NCBI GenBank assembly: GCA_009809945.1
Contig: WTPW01000197.1
Location: 363,076 to 427,075, forward strand
Length of the DNA: 64,000 nt
Reading direction: 5' to 3'
Origin: Gigaspora margarita
Lineage: Eukaryota; Glomeromycota; Glomeromycetes; Diversisporales; Gigasporaceae
In this document: positions 11,001 through 20,732 of the stretch, piece by piece
How positions within the stretch are numbered: position 1 is the stretch's first letter
How the letters are laid out: each line of letters starts with the position of its first letter
The notes under the pieces: model-generated
Told to the model about the DNA's origin: nothing
Databases searched by the model: none
The model's input: only the letters and a program-made list of their open reading frames with translations
Program-made: the position numbers and the translations under genes

Positions 11001-12017
11001 ATGACATGTCGCACCCTGGTTCGACCAATCAAATCACTCGTTTTTGTAGACAAAAAAAATTTTTTTAAAAATTAAAGTTTTTATTTGATAAAGTGTAAAA
11101 TATATATAAATAGCACACTATATAATGTAAAATTTTATTCTGAACAACTTTTTCTAAATTATGAAGATAGATTATCTTAGTAAAAAAAGATATTTTATAA
11201 GAAAAAACAAAATTTTCAAAAGTTAGTACATATAAACCTTTTTTTTACTAAAATAATTTACTTTTTAACTTAGAAAAAGTTGTTTAGCATAAAATTTTGC
11301 ATATAATACTTAAATATAAATATAGATTAAATTAGTAAAAAAAAAGTTCTATATGTGCTAACGTTTAAAATTTTTGTTTTTTCTTATAAAATGTCTTTTT
11401 TTACTAAAATAATCTATCTTTGTAACTTAGAAAAAGTTGTTCAGAATAAAATTTTACACTATATATTTATATCGCTTATTTATTCTTATATTTTACTAGT
11501 AGAATTTTTAGTTTTTTAAAAAAAATTTTTTGTCTACAAAATCAGGCGATTTGATTGGTCAAATCATGGGGGTGCGACATGTCACGAGTGTGACAAATTT
11601 CTATTCCCTATAAAAATATTATACCAGGTACAATAAATTATAAATATAAAAATTAATTTTAAAAATTTTTACTATCTTTATAATTTTTTATACACTTTGA
11701 ACAAATATTAACAAAGTTTTGATCCAAAATATCAACTTTGGATATATTGTTTTGAAACCAATCCACAAATGCTTTATCATACTTTTTTTGTTTATTAGCT
11801 CCCGTACATTTAATATGTTTATGATGAAAACTTATTTGATATTCACTGCCTTTTTTGCTTTTTCGATTAAACTCTATCAGTTGACAAAGACAGTCTTTAT
11901 TATAAACTTTTGAGCATACAAGACATAATAAACAGATAGGACAAGCATTAGAGTGATAACTAAATAAAGGTAAATGTTGTGATATTGTATTTGTATTACT
12001 AAATTGTTATTGTTGTA
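8096..12017 (-). CDS. Multi-exon Cys-rich gene of unknown function; cargo of the composite unit (probably decayed)
   Basis: Read on the minus strand, exons are about 12017-11696, 10943-10735, 10259-9907, 8642-8522 and 8439-8096. Junction phases agree (2,1,0,1), with donors such as GTAATA, GTAAGT and GTAGAT; the first exon's start and its GTGTAT donor are tentative. Exon 1 is Cys/His-rich (NACPICLLCLVCSKVYNKDC and a later NICSK), a likely zinc-binding fold. The middle is Glu/Thr/Val-rich and acidic. The last exon gives a soluble domain around MTFQSLLTFIFPNGPPSGKQ and ends EVKFDDLFD. I do not recognise the family. One in-frame TAG (10113-10111) lies in exon 3, next to a CAA codon. Introns 1 and 3 host several MITEs. 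It lies opposite to, and inside the same inverted repeats as, the transposase. Confidence 0.6.
8655..8908. mobile_element. MITE with TA duplication in an intron
   Basis: TIRs TGGGGGAGCCCACAGCAAAA and (inverse) TAGGGGGACCCATAGTAAAA, both continuing GGTGGCTTC. TA flanks at 8653-8654 and 8909-8910. 254 bp, Tc1/mariner-like MITE. It ends about ten bases upstream of the inferred splice acceptor (8644-8643) of the minus-strand gene, so it forms part of that intron. Confidence 0.75.
9128..9413. mobile_element. hAT-like palindromic element, copy 1
   Basis: Ends TAGGGTTCCTCAAATTCAAA and (inverse) TAGGGTTCCGCAATTTGATT. The interior is a purine/pyrimidine-simple palindrome of CAAATTTGAATTTGAT words. 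Flanks GTAGCTAT (9120-9127) and TTAGCTAT (9414-9421) match in 7 of 8 bases, as a hAT-type duplication would. Near-identical to 9520-9804. Confidence 0.75.
9520..9804. mobile_element. hAT-like palindromic element, copy 2
   Basis: Same ends and interior as the element at 9128-9413, in the same orientation, with only scattered differences, about 100 bp downstream of it. Here no 8-bp duplication is visible, and both copies are followed by a similar TAG(C/T)TATAG word, so copying by tandem duplication is as likely as a second insertion. Both lie in one intron of the minus-strand gene. Confidence 0.7.
10315..10493. mobile_element. Palindromic MITE AGACCCTGGATAATT
   Basis: Left AGACCCTGGATAATTCTAAA pairs with the inverse of TTTAGAATTATCCAGGGTCT. 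Arms continue through GGACCACGTGATG / CATCACGTGGCCC to a short centre. It lies in the intron between 10735 and 10259 of the minus-strand gene. Terminal sequence resembles the element at 57640-58227. Flanks TCCAGAGC / TCCGGAGC may be a decayed duplication. Confidence 0.75.
10494..10680. other. Small GC-richer inverted-repeat patch
   Basis: Contains CCGGAGCCCATAGCTTGTTCCG and, later, TCCACTTCGCTCCGGACAATAAGCA, plus TAAATAAATGACGTCACCGG. It looks like remnants of a further element abutting the MITE at 10315-10493; no coding content. Confidence 0.35.
10978..11608. mobile_element. Mutator-like MITE with 9-bp TSD
   Basis: Long TIRs: AGGAATATAAATTTGTTGCA and (inverse) GGGAATAGAAATTTGTCACA, both continuing CTC(A/G)TGACATGTCGCACCC and then CAATCAAATC. 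Flanked by a perfect 9-bp direct repeat TATAAAAAT at 10969-10977 and 11609-11617. Arms span most of the 631 bp. A 9-bp duplication with long TIRs points to a Mutator-like non-autonomous element. It lies within the first intron of the minus-strand gene. Confidence 0.82.
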
Positions 12018-12039
12018 CCAATAAATATGAAAATTGTAT

Positions 12040-12205
12040 TGCAAAAAAAAAAATTGTATTGCAAAAAAAAAAAAAAAATTGTATTGTGGCCAAAATCATA
12101 ATTATTGACAAATGCAAAAAATTTTTGGTAAGTATAATTATCGAAAATTTACTGTCGATCATCACAAAAATCATCAAGTGTCCCACTAATTTTCAAATCA
12201 GCTGT
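12040..12205 (-). repeat. Inner half of the right TIR of the composite unit
   Basis: The inverse of this block matches 4455-4620: shared AGCTGATTTGAAAATTAGT, TTTTTGTGATGATCGACAGT and AATTTTTTGCATTTGTCA words in the same order and spacing. The matching outer half is at 16860-17339, displaced by the 12206-16859 insert. Confidence 0.75.
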
Positions 12206-12618
12206 AATGGGTTGAAATTAGGAGATAGGGTACAATGGTTAGTGCTAGATAGTGAATTATGGATAAGGTTAGATTTGTGTGAGATTAGAGTAGAGGTTAG
12301 AGTGAAATTAGTATTAAGATTAGTAGTATTAGTGCGTGTTTTAGATAATACAATATAAATAAAGATAATTATTAAATAAATATATACAAACCATCTTGTG
12401 CTCTCTTCTTCTAAATCAAGTTGTAAATGATGGATAAAGTGGGTTCTAAAAATAAAAAAAAATAATTTAAAATAAATTAAAATAAATTAAAATAAATAAA
12501 ATAATTTAAAATAAAATAAAATAAGTTGAAAACAAATTAAAGAAAAAAATAAAAATTAAAATGAAATAAAAAATATAATTAAATAAAATAATTTAAAAAA
12601 GTAAAATTAAAAATGAAT
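12206..12618. other. Insert flank with TTAG-rich repeats and A-rich tract
   Basis: Positions 12215-12345 (GATTAGAGTAGAGGTTAGAG-like) are inverted relative to 16700-16850 (TCTACTCTAATCTCACA-like words), suggesting that 12206-16859 is itself an inverted-repeat element that entered the right TIR. 12440-12610 is (AATAAATTAAA)-type low complexity. The open frame at 12059-12358 crosses these repeats and is not credited. Confidence 0.4.
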
Positions 12619-15016
12619 ACAGCCACTGTTAAATGCGAATGAAAGGAAAAGGTTCCTGAAGAACCGCAACAACCACTGGATAGTTGTGGAACAACTGATC
12701 AGTAGGGACGGAGCACAGCTTTTGACATGGACACAACTGCAGAAACTTAAAGGCCTTAGTNGTTGNNGGAAAAAGCCCTTTTGGTTCCAAAAAGTAGAGG
12801 AGCTACTTATCCAAAACAGGGCGACAAGAGAACTAAAGCCATGCTATATATTGGAACATGGAAATAACTGGGCCACCCAACCTACTCTACTGCCTATCTC
12901 GAACGACAAAAGGAAATTGGAATGGATTGTGTTTGGTAATGATGGAGGAGAAATAGAGATAGGCAGAATTAAGGAAAAATTAAAAAAAGAAGTCCTAGAA
13001 GTTGAGCATTGGGTTAGAGACAATGAAAATAATGAACTTTTAATTCAGTGCTCAGGGTGTCAACTAGACAAAGCAGCTCCTGAAGGGTTATGTCTCTTCA
13101 AGAAGAAATTTCATGAAAACAAAAGGGCTTTGAAAAAAGGAACAATTAAAAAGAAAGAAACAAGCAAAGCCTTTTGTGAAATTCCAATTAATGCTCTTCA
13201 TACGTCTAACAGATCGCAAGAACTTGGTTTGATAGACATGGCCAAGGACGTAAAAGTAATTATCGAAACAGTAACAGGAGCAATAATTGACAAGTACATT
13301 TCAGAGCAAGAGCGCAGAAACGAGTTTAAAAAAATTGCACGTGATATAGCAAGAAGTCAAAAATTAGGCATATACACGGACGGCTCTCTAGAAGTGTTAG
13401 AAAATAGTATCCAGCCACGAAAAATGGGAATAGGCTAGATCATTCTTGATGAACAGGACCAAGCTAACTCTCAAATTTTAGCACAATTCGCTGGAGCCTT
13501 ACAGGATTGGCCATCCTCAACCAGAGCAGAATTAGCTACTATAGGGGCAGCACTTCTAGTAACGCCACAAAAATGTAAACTTAGCATTTATACTGATAGT
13601 GCTAATACTATCAGTATAATTAAAAAGATAAGATTTGATCAGAAAAAGTCAAAAATATCGAAGCTTAAAAACGGAAGTATTTTAGCAATGATTATAGATC
13701 TCATCGAACACAAGGAGTTAGATGTCAAGTTTGTTAAGGTAAAAGGTCATAATGGAGTATACTTTAACGAACAGGCAGACAAACTAGCGAAAGAAGGTTG
13801 TAGGGGGAAAAAGTTTGTTCATTGGAACGTAGATTGGTCAAGGATGTTAAAAGTGGTACCAAGATGGAAAAGGCATATAATAGATGTCCCTATTAGAGGG
13901 TTAGTAGATAGTATTACAAACATGTATTATAGTCTAGAATGGTTACAAACAAGTAGTATAGATGAATTAGTGAACAAAAATAATGGAGATGTTGTAATTG
14001 ATTGGAAGGAAATTTGGCGGAATATCAGGAAAAATACAGGAACAAAATGTAGAAGTATGGAAAATAGTAGGAAATGGGTTTTCGATATGAAGTGTCTGAA
14101 CAATTTATTGCCAACTTTAAGCATTCTACACCAAAGAAACCCGGCGCTGTATCCAAGTGCCACCTGCATAGCATGTAAACGTGAAATAGAAGACTTGGAC
14201 CATTTAGCAAGTTGCGAAATCTACGAAAGTTTCTGGAAGAAAATCGAGCTCGAATCCGCAAAAGCAGCCTTAAACGAACCAAGCACATCGGGTAGGAATC
14301 GAAAAGGCAAAAACTGAGAAGAAGATCCATCAGCCAATATTACGAGCATAGAAGCAACACTAATTGGTCCCACAAGGCCAATCAGTTTAGAAAACCGCAT
14401 AAACTGTATAAGAGGAGTGTTCTTTACCTTTAACAATTTAAGCAAAGAAGAGGTAACTACTCAGAAAAAGTACTTACATGAGCTCAGAAGAGCGTTCAAA
14501 AGAGATATCTGGCCCTTCAGGTGCGAGGTCGTTAATGACTGGGAAAAGGATCATGACATTACGGTCAGGAAAAAAAGAAAAAAATCCTCAAGAAGCAAAA
14601 CCAAGAAGAAGGAGCCAGGCAAAAAGTCTGCTGAGCGAGTAACTATAAAACACACAGCAGAAAAGAACATAGTATGGTCTAGGGTAGAGGAACAGATAAC
14701 AAATTTGATCCAAACTAATGTGAAACCTAGGTGGTCTGGTCTCTACAGACCACTAATTAAACGAACATAAACGCAATCTTGACAAGGCTAGCAACCACCG
14801 TCCACTGACCCAAGGGAGTACCTTTAGCAAGTTGAAGTCCTAAGGATAGGAAAAAGGTTGCTGCGGTAGATCGCATCTGGGCACTTCAAAGCAGCTGGGT
14901 GAGTCTTTATTGTAGAAAAAGAAGGGTTTAAGGCAATAGTTGAAAACCTTTGTATTAGATTATACATATTCTTTAGTCAATAAAGGCAGGATTGCCAAAA
15001 AAAAAAAAAAAAAAAT
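12619..15016 (+). mobile_element. 5'-truncated LINE retrotransposon with TSD and poly(A)
   Basis: The insertion is flanked by direct copies of AAAATTAAAAATGAAT (12603-12618 and 15013-15028; the first few A's overlap the tail). It ends in a poly(A) run at about 14997-15016. Only the 3' part of ORF2 is present, as expected from incomplete target-primed reverse transcription. Its coding frame runs open from the left duplication to 14770. Confidence 0.9.
12629..14770 (+). pseudogene. LINE ORF2 C-terminal part: RNase H domain and zinc knuckle, two premature stops
   Basis: One reading frame throughout, broken by TAG at 13436 and TGA at 14315. The RNase H fold is clear: first Asp in IYTDGSLE, Glu in STRAELATIGAAL, Asp in LSIYTDSANTI, and the last in KGHNGVYFNEQADKLAKEG. 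RNase H removes RNA from the RNA/DNA hybrid during retrotransposition. Near the C-terminus ATCIACKREIEDLDHLASC is the Cys-Cys-His-Cys knuckle usual in such ORF2 proteins, followed by a very basic tail (KKRKKSSRSKTKKKE). The reverse transcriptase and endonuclease domains are missing through 5' truncation. Three ambiguous bases near 12762-12767 affect two codons. The first stop lies just after the RNase H motif 1, so the copy is inactive. Confidence 0.9.
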
Positions 15017-15028
15017 TAAAAATGAATT

Positions 15029-15435
15029 AAAAAAAATAACATAAAAAATATAACGAATTAAAAAAAAAATAAAAAAACATTTTAAAAAAAGAAGAATTAA
15101 ATAAATACTTAATTTATTTTTGTTATTTTTTTTTTATTTTACTTTTTAAATTATTTTTTTTTATTTAAATTATTTTTTTATTTTTTTTAATTTATTATTT
15201 TTTTAATTCATTTTTTTTTATTTTAATTTATTTTATAATTCATTTATTTATATTCTTTTTTTTTATTTTAATTTTTTTTAAATTATTTTATTTTTTTAAT
15301 TCGTTTTAATTTATTTTTTTTTATTTTAAATTCATTTAATTATTTTTTAAATTATTGTTTTTTTTTATTTTATAATTTTTTTAAATTTTTTTTATTTTTT
15401 ATTAATTCGTAATTTTTTATTTATTTTTTTTCTTG
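15029..15435. other. Low-complexity A-rich then T-rich tract
   Basis: A-rich (15029-15110) changing to T-rich (15115-15430) sequence of ATTTTTTTAATT type. The switch makes a loose inverted repeat. No gene. Confidence 0.5.
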
Positions 15436-16415
15436 TATAAGGTGAAAGGGGGTATTGTGACGAAGGGGGTATTGTGACGAATTTGTATTATCCTGTGATA
15501 CAATGACCAGAAATGGATAATTTTTATACCATTCGATTCGTCTCGATGAGATGAATCGAATAGTGGTTAGATCATCGAATTCTGATCACTGGATCACAAG
15601 ATAATGATGATTACCGTATGTACGTACGACACTACAATACAAAATAATTTTGAGGGTATTATGACGAAATGCAAAAGTTAGCTATAAGGTAAGTGCTTTG
15701 TGGTTCTATGCAAATAGCTATTTATGCCCTAAGTAAAGTTGTTCGGGCTATCAATTTACGTGTGCTCTAAAATTTTCATAAAATTTAAACAACTTTTTAT
15801 TAATCGAGTTTTACAAAATACGCTACTACGAAAAATTTAGATTTTTTTCATAAGAACGTATTTTATAAAAGTCAATTAATAAAAAGTTGTTTAAATTTTA
15901 TGAAAATTTTAGGGCACACGTAAATTGATAGCCCGAACAACTTTACTTAGAGCATAAATATATTTGCATAGTACCAAAAGGCACTTACCTTATAGCTAAC
16001 TTTGCGTTTCGTCATAATACTCTAAAAATTATTTTTGTACGTAGTGTGTCGTACATAATCATCATTATCTTGTGATCCAGTGATCAGAATTCGATGATCT
16101 AACCACGATTCGATTCATCTCATCGAGACGAATCGAATAGTATAAAAATTATCCAATTCTGGTTGTTGTATCACAAGATAGTAAAAATTCGTCACAATAC
16201 CCCCACCCCCTCTAAAATCTTTACTTTAGTTTCTTTACCTTTGAATGATAATATCTTTTGATCCAGTGATTAGAATTTAATGATTTTTATACCATTAGAT
16301 TCGTCTTTGTGAGACGAACTAGTTGATAGCAAAATCATTCGATTCTGTTGGATAAATCACATGATATCATCAATCAAAGTTAACTTCGTCACAATACCCC
16401 ATTTCACCTTATGTT
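15436..16415. mobile_element. Nested palindromic elements GGGGGTATTGTGACGAA
   Basis: Outer ends ATAAGGTGAAAGGGGGTATT (15436) and inverse ATAAGGTGAAATGGGGTATT (to 16415). A second copy of GGGGGTATTGTGACGAA starts at 15465 and pairs with TTCGTCACAATACCCCC ending about 16206. Arms of the inner palindrome are about 370 bp and well matched, with shared TTAGCTATAAGGTAAGTGC, ATTCGATTCGTCTCGATGAG and TTGATAGCCCGAACAACTTT. 16220-16400 holds a third, smaller palindrome centred on GTCTTTGTGAGACGAA. No coding sequence; the long arms resemble foldback or Mutator-like MITEs, but no TSD was found. Confidence 0.78.
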
Positions 16416-16859
16416 TTTTAAATAATTTTTAAATTATTTTTCTATTTTTTTTTAAAATTTGTTATTTTATTTTATTTGATTTTAAATTAATACATTTATT
16501 TATTTTAAATTAATCTTATTAACATATTTATTTTCATTTATTAATAACAAGCACAGGGTCAAATATTACTACCTATACTGAACTTTCTTAAAGAAAATTT
16601 TTGATGATAATAATAATACGGTATCCTTTTATTGATTGTATAATTATTTTATTATTTCATATTTATTTTTCTATATATTTTTACTTGCATAAATTATTTC
16701 TAAAACTCAAACTTGTACTAATACTAATCCCACACCTCTAACAATACTAACCTTAACACTAATCCTACACCTCTACTAATATTAACCTTAACACTAATCC
16801 CACACTTTTACTCTAATCTCACATGACTATCTAATCCTATTTCTAATTTTAAAAAACCT

Positions 16860-17339
16860 ATCAATTACAGTGCTCTCTACCAGTTACGACACCTTGTGCA
16901 TAACAAGATAATAACATCAACAATGAAATGACACTATAAAAAAAAAGATGCAACGACACAACAATAAAGAAAAAAAAATAAACTATCACTAACAAAATGA
17001 CAATATAGCACAAACAAACATGATATTGCACTGGCAAAAGTAACACCTTACCAATGATATTTATACCTTATCTATGACAAGTAGTAGCAACAAATGACAA
17101 TAAAACCAAATGAATCATTCTTTGGAGCAAAAAACTTTTTCTACAAGGATAAGACCGATGATGATACCAATAGTGAAAAGAGGCGATAGCACCAATAACA
17201 AACAGCGACATTATACAAGTAAAAAAAAAAAGGTTGGTTAAAAAAAAAAAAAAGTATGCTGATTCATGTAATAGAAAAGATCTAATCTGGGCTGGAGATT
17301 GATTGACCATGTGACCCAAAAAATCTTAACTACATCCTG
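16860..17339 (-). repeat. Outer half of the right TIR of the composite unit
   Basis: Read inverted it follows 3468-4037 in order: GGGTCACATGGTCAATCAAT, TTGTCATAGATAAGGT, ACTTTTGCCAGTGCAAT, GTAACTGGTAGAG and GCACTGTAATTG (the last matching 4451-4462). Divergence is substantial, so the insertion is old. Confidence 0.72.
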
Positions 17340-18340
17340 GCACTCTCGTTAAAAAACTCATTTTTTTAGTTCACTGCCTAGCCAACTATAGAAACCTTTG
17401 TTAACAAAAGAAAACTTCTACCAGAATTTTTTGTACAAAGAGCACTAACTGCTAGTTATCTTGTACAACTGATGCTTCTGGCTTGCATGCTGAATATATA
17501 AAGGAGTCCCAAAAACAACAAGAAAAAGAGGTTGACCTTTATAAAAACTAGTACTAATAGCTGCTTCATCTTTTACTTAAAAAATTTTTGTTTTTCTTTT
17601 GTTTAGAATTTTGGACAAGTGATCAACAGGAAGAGTTGGTTGTTTAGCTTGTAAAGCTACATATTATATTAAAAAAATCTAATTGTATATATTATCAATT
17701 TTCCTAGAACGATTGAGATTTTTCTAGATAGTACAATATAAATAACCTAAAATAATATATGATTATCACCTGATTTTAATTGAATGTTATTGTAAAACAA
17801 ATTAGTAATATGATCATTATTAAAATGTAGATCGTTATACTCTACCTTTAAATATGGTAGAAAAAGAAGGTTAAATTAAACAAATATATTAAAATTGCAA
17901 AATTAATTACATTATTATTGGTTGATTTATAAACAAATGACTTATTGAAATCCTAAGATGCAATGAATGTTCTAATTGGTCTGTTTAATTTTAGAGAGAC
18001 TCTTGGAGCTGAAGAGAAGAAAAACATTAAATGAAATTGTAATTTCAAACAGTTTAATAAAATATTTTAATTTTTAAATTAAAATATCTTAACAACAATT
18101 TAATCAAAATTGCTAAAAATTTTTTATTTTAATCTTGAAATTATATAGTATTAAAATAAAAAAAATTTTATTAAATTTATTAAGATAGTTGTTAAAATAT
18201 TTAAGCTTAAAGTCATAAAAACTTATATTAAAAAAAATTTTTCCTTTTCTACTAACTCACCCTACTTATATAACAGTTATCTAAATAACTCAGTTAATCC
18301 AGTTAATCAAATCATAATTTGTTATTACTAACTAATTATA
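17340..18340. other. Gene-free AT-rich stretch
   Basis: No gene or structured RNA recognised. Contains an imperfect inverted repeat around 18050-18190 (AAATTAAAATATCTTAACAA against TTAAGATAGTTGTTAAAATA). Confidence 0.4.
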
Positions 18341-18660
18341 CTTAATTCATAAAATTAGTATAAATTGGGTTTAGACTTTTTAGAAAGTTTAGATAAATGA
18401 TAATATTGTAAGAGGACAATATTATTGAGAAAAATCATATAAAGTTTCTTCAATAATATTTAATATATATAAATACTAGTTCTTCCTTCTAATATTAGAG
18501 TAGAAGTTGTATACTCTTTTGATCTTTTTTTAATAAAATATTAAATACTAGTTCTTTCTTCTAATATTAGAGTAGAAGTTGTATACTCTTTTGATCTTTT
18601 TTTAATAAAAATAATTTTTTATAACTAGTTCTATCTCTAAATTATCTACTAAATGCCTTT
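18341..18660 (+). repeat. LTR-like dispersed repeat, copy 1, with internal tandem duplication
   Basis: Shares order of words with 20630-20716 plus 21269-21530: TAGACTTTTTAGAAA, ATATTGTAAGAGGACAATATTATT, AATACTAGTTCTT, AATATTAGAGTAGAAGTTGT and TATCTACTAAATGC. Within it a 72-bp period is tandemly duplicated (18472-18539 and 18544-18610). The TGTAAGAG start and terminal pattern resemble a decayed solo LTR, but no TG...CA ends or primer-binding site can be fixed. Confidence 0.5.
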
Positions 18661-18968
18661 AATTGATAATCAACTAGTTATCTAGTATATAATTATAGTG
18701 TTATATATTGCAAATCATTATATCAATTATATAAGCTAGAAATACTAAAATTTTTTAACAATTACTCAAATAAAACTTTTTTTGTACTAAGTTAACAACC
18801 AAGATCAATTAATTGAAAGTTGTAAAGCTTACTGAGTTGAATCTAAAGGAAGTTAGATCATTCAAATTGGCCTAGTAGTTGCTAAGATATCTTTAAAAAA
18901 TAATTGACTAACTATATAAAATTACTATATAAACAAACTATCATTTATATAAAATTTTATATACCATA

Positions 18969-19537
18969 TAGCACTGTTTAAAGTACCCAGGTACTTTATA
19001 TTCTACACGTGATCTGGAGGATATATTACATAGGAAGGCACTATAGATAGAAGGGGTACTATACATTCTCAGGGGTTGCTAAAACAGCACTCAATATAAA
19101 TAACTCAAGTATTACTCAAACTTTTTCCACTATACAATTAATAATGATAAAAAATCTATTATCGTTACTTTCTAAATATAAATTTAATCAATTATAAAAA
19201 TATATTATTATGATAAATTTTTCACAAACAAAAAATTATAGCACATTTCACTACTAACATGTTGCTTTATACTTATTTTTTTTGAATAAACGTGTACAAG
19301 TTTTGATTAGGATGAACTTGAGCCTGCTAGTAATAATAGTGAAATCAAATAGATTTGAAAAACAAGTTGTGTGTCAAGTTTTTTTAATTATCATAAATAA
19401 AGGAGATGCTTTACAATAAATGGTACTTTATATTCTACACAAGTTATGCTATTTAAAGTACCCAGGATATAATACAAAAATCACGTTTCAAAAATATTAG
19501 GGGTATTTTACACAGGAAGGTACTTTAAAAAGTGCTA
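18969..19537. mobile_element. Tc1/mariner-like MITE with TA duplication
   Basis: Ends TAGCACTGTTTAAAGTACC and (inverse) TAGCACTTTTTAAAGTACC, flanked by TA at 18967-18968 and 19538-19539. Internal copies of GGTACTTTATATTCTACAC (about 18990 and 19421) and TTTAAAGTACCCAGG (about 18977 and 19451) suggest the element is built from a duplicated end. 569 bp, non-coding. Confidence 0.65.
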
Positions 19538-19728
19538 TACAGTAGTTGTTGACATGTTTATTAATAATATCTTAGTATTTACTTGGCCAATTTTAATAAT
19601 CTAACCACTTTTAGATGCACTTCAACAAGCTCTACAACCATTAATTAGTAGATTTAGATAATTAGCATAGTATAAAAAAGTTTTTTTTTAGAGACACTTA
19701 GCATTTACACTCTATATAATAAATATAT

Positions 19729-20630
19729 GAAATTATACTATGATAATGCACCAAATGACTAGCAAATCATTAATTAAATATAAAATTCCAAATAGTTATA
19801 TAAATTTTATGCTTAGTTCTGGATCTAAACCTTGATTATAAAAGTGTAATCATGATCTAAAGAAAAACCTAACTCTAGTTCACTATTAGAATTAACAAAC
19901 AATATTTTCCAAACCCAATAGTAGCAAGTAGTGCTAATTATATAGATAATATATGCACTGAAAATTGATTTTTGAAAAATGTCTATTTTAGGTTTTCAGA
20001 AATAAATTAAAATTTTAAAAGAAAATGCAAATAAATTTTATATATTATGTTTCTTATAATTTTGTCTATTTAAAAAATATATCAAAAAATTGTTGGTTTT
20101 AAATAAAAACAATAATTTTAATTTGGATCCCAAAATCCAAAATAACTTTGTTATCATGTATAGTGTAGATGATAGGTCATTTACATGCCTTCAGACTATG
20201 AATAAACTATGAAAACCAAGAAAAAATAAATTATTAAAAATTTTAATTTTTTTGTATTTGTAAATTGTTTGCTAATTCAAGAGACTATAAGCTATAAATA
20301 TAAATCTAGTACTAGTAGGAATAGGCACTGTGTGGAAGAAAAAGCAGCAATAAAATTTTTTTGATTGTTTTTTTTAATTAGGTAAACCTGCCTATAAGCT
20401 ATACACATTTGTACAAAAATTGAATCAATTATTTTTTTTTTTTTTTAGAATTTTGTATTTTTGTTTTTGTTAATAAAACAATATTAATCAAAGCTAGAAA
20501 GATACAATTATGTACTTTTTGAATGCTAGAACTAGAAGAATTTTATTGTATACTCACTAGTATCAAATTTTTGAGTTGAAGTTTTATAGGAGCTTAACTT
20601 TTAAAGAAAGAAGTATGTTATATTTAATTT
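19729..20630. other. Dispersed repeat fragments, no gene
   Basis: 19729-19785 matches the first 60 bp of the window; 19795-19945 matches 21515-21690 (shared GTTCTGGATCTAAACCTTG-like and AAAGTGTAATCATGA-like words). The rest is AT-rich with no recognisable coding or RNA content. Confidence 0.45.
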
Positions 20631-20732
20631 GTAACATTAATATTAGTGTAAATTAGATCTAGACTTTTTAGGAAATATTAGTCTAAATTTATAGGTTTTT
20701 TAATATAGTTGTTGATACTATGTATTAATTAC

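Larger units (their letters stand above)
3468..17339. mobile_element. ~13.9-kb composite unit bounded by long terminal inverted repeats
   Basis: Left end CAGGGTGTAGATGAGATTTT followed by GGGTCACATGATCAATCAAT is matched, inverted, by the right end (17339 back: CAGGATGTAGTTAAGATTTT, then GGGTCACATGGTCAATCAAT). Similarity continues for about 500 bp (3468-4037 against 17339-16860), including a shared TTTTGCCAGTGCAAT and GTAACTGGTAGAG. It resumes at 4444-4620 against 12205-12040 (shared GTGATGATCGACAGT and TTTTTTGCATTTGTCA). The simplest reading is one pair of roughly 0.8-kb TIRs, the left interrupted by a 406-bp hAT-like MITE and the right split by a 4.65-kb insert at about 12206-16859. Inside lie a Tc1-type transposase and an opposed multi-exon gene. 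No clean flanking duplication was found. Confidence 0.7.

Noticed and set aside
12059-12358. 99-codon open frame on the plus strand
   Set aside because: It crosses the inner right TIR and TTAG-rich repeats, so it is not a gene.
13927-14445. Minus-strand open frames inside the LINE
   Set aside because: Antisense shadows of the LINE ORF2 frame.
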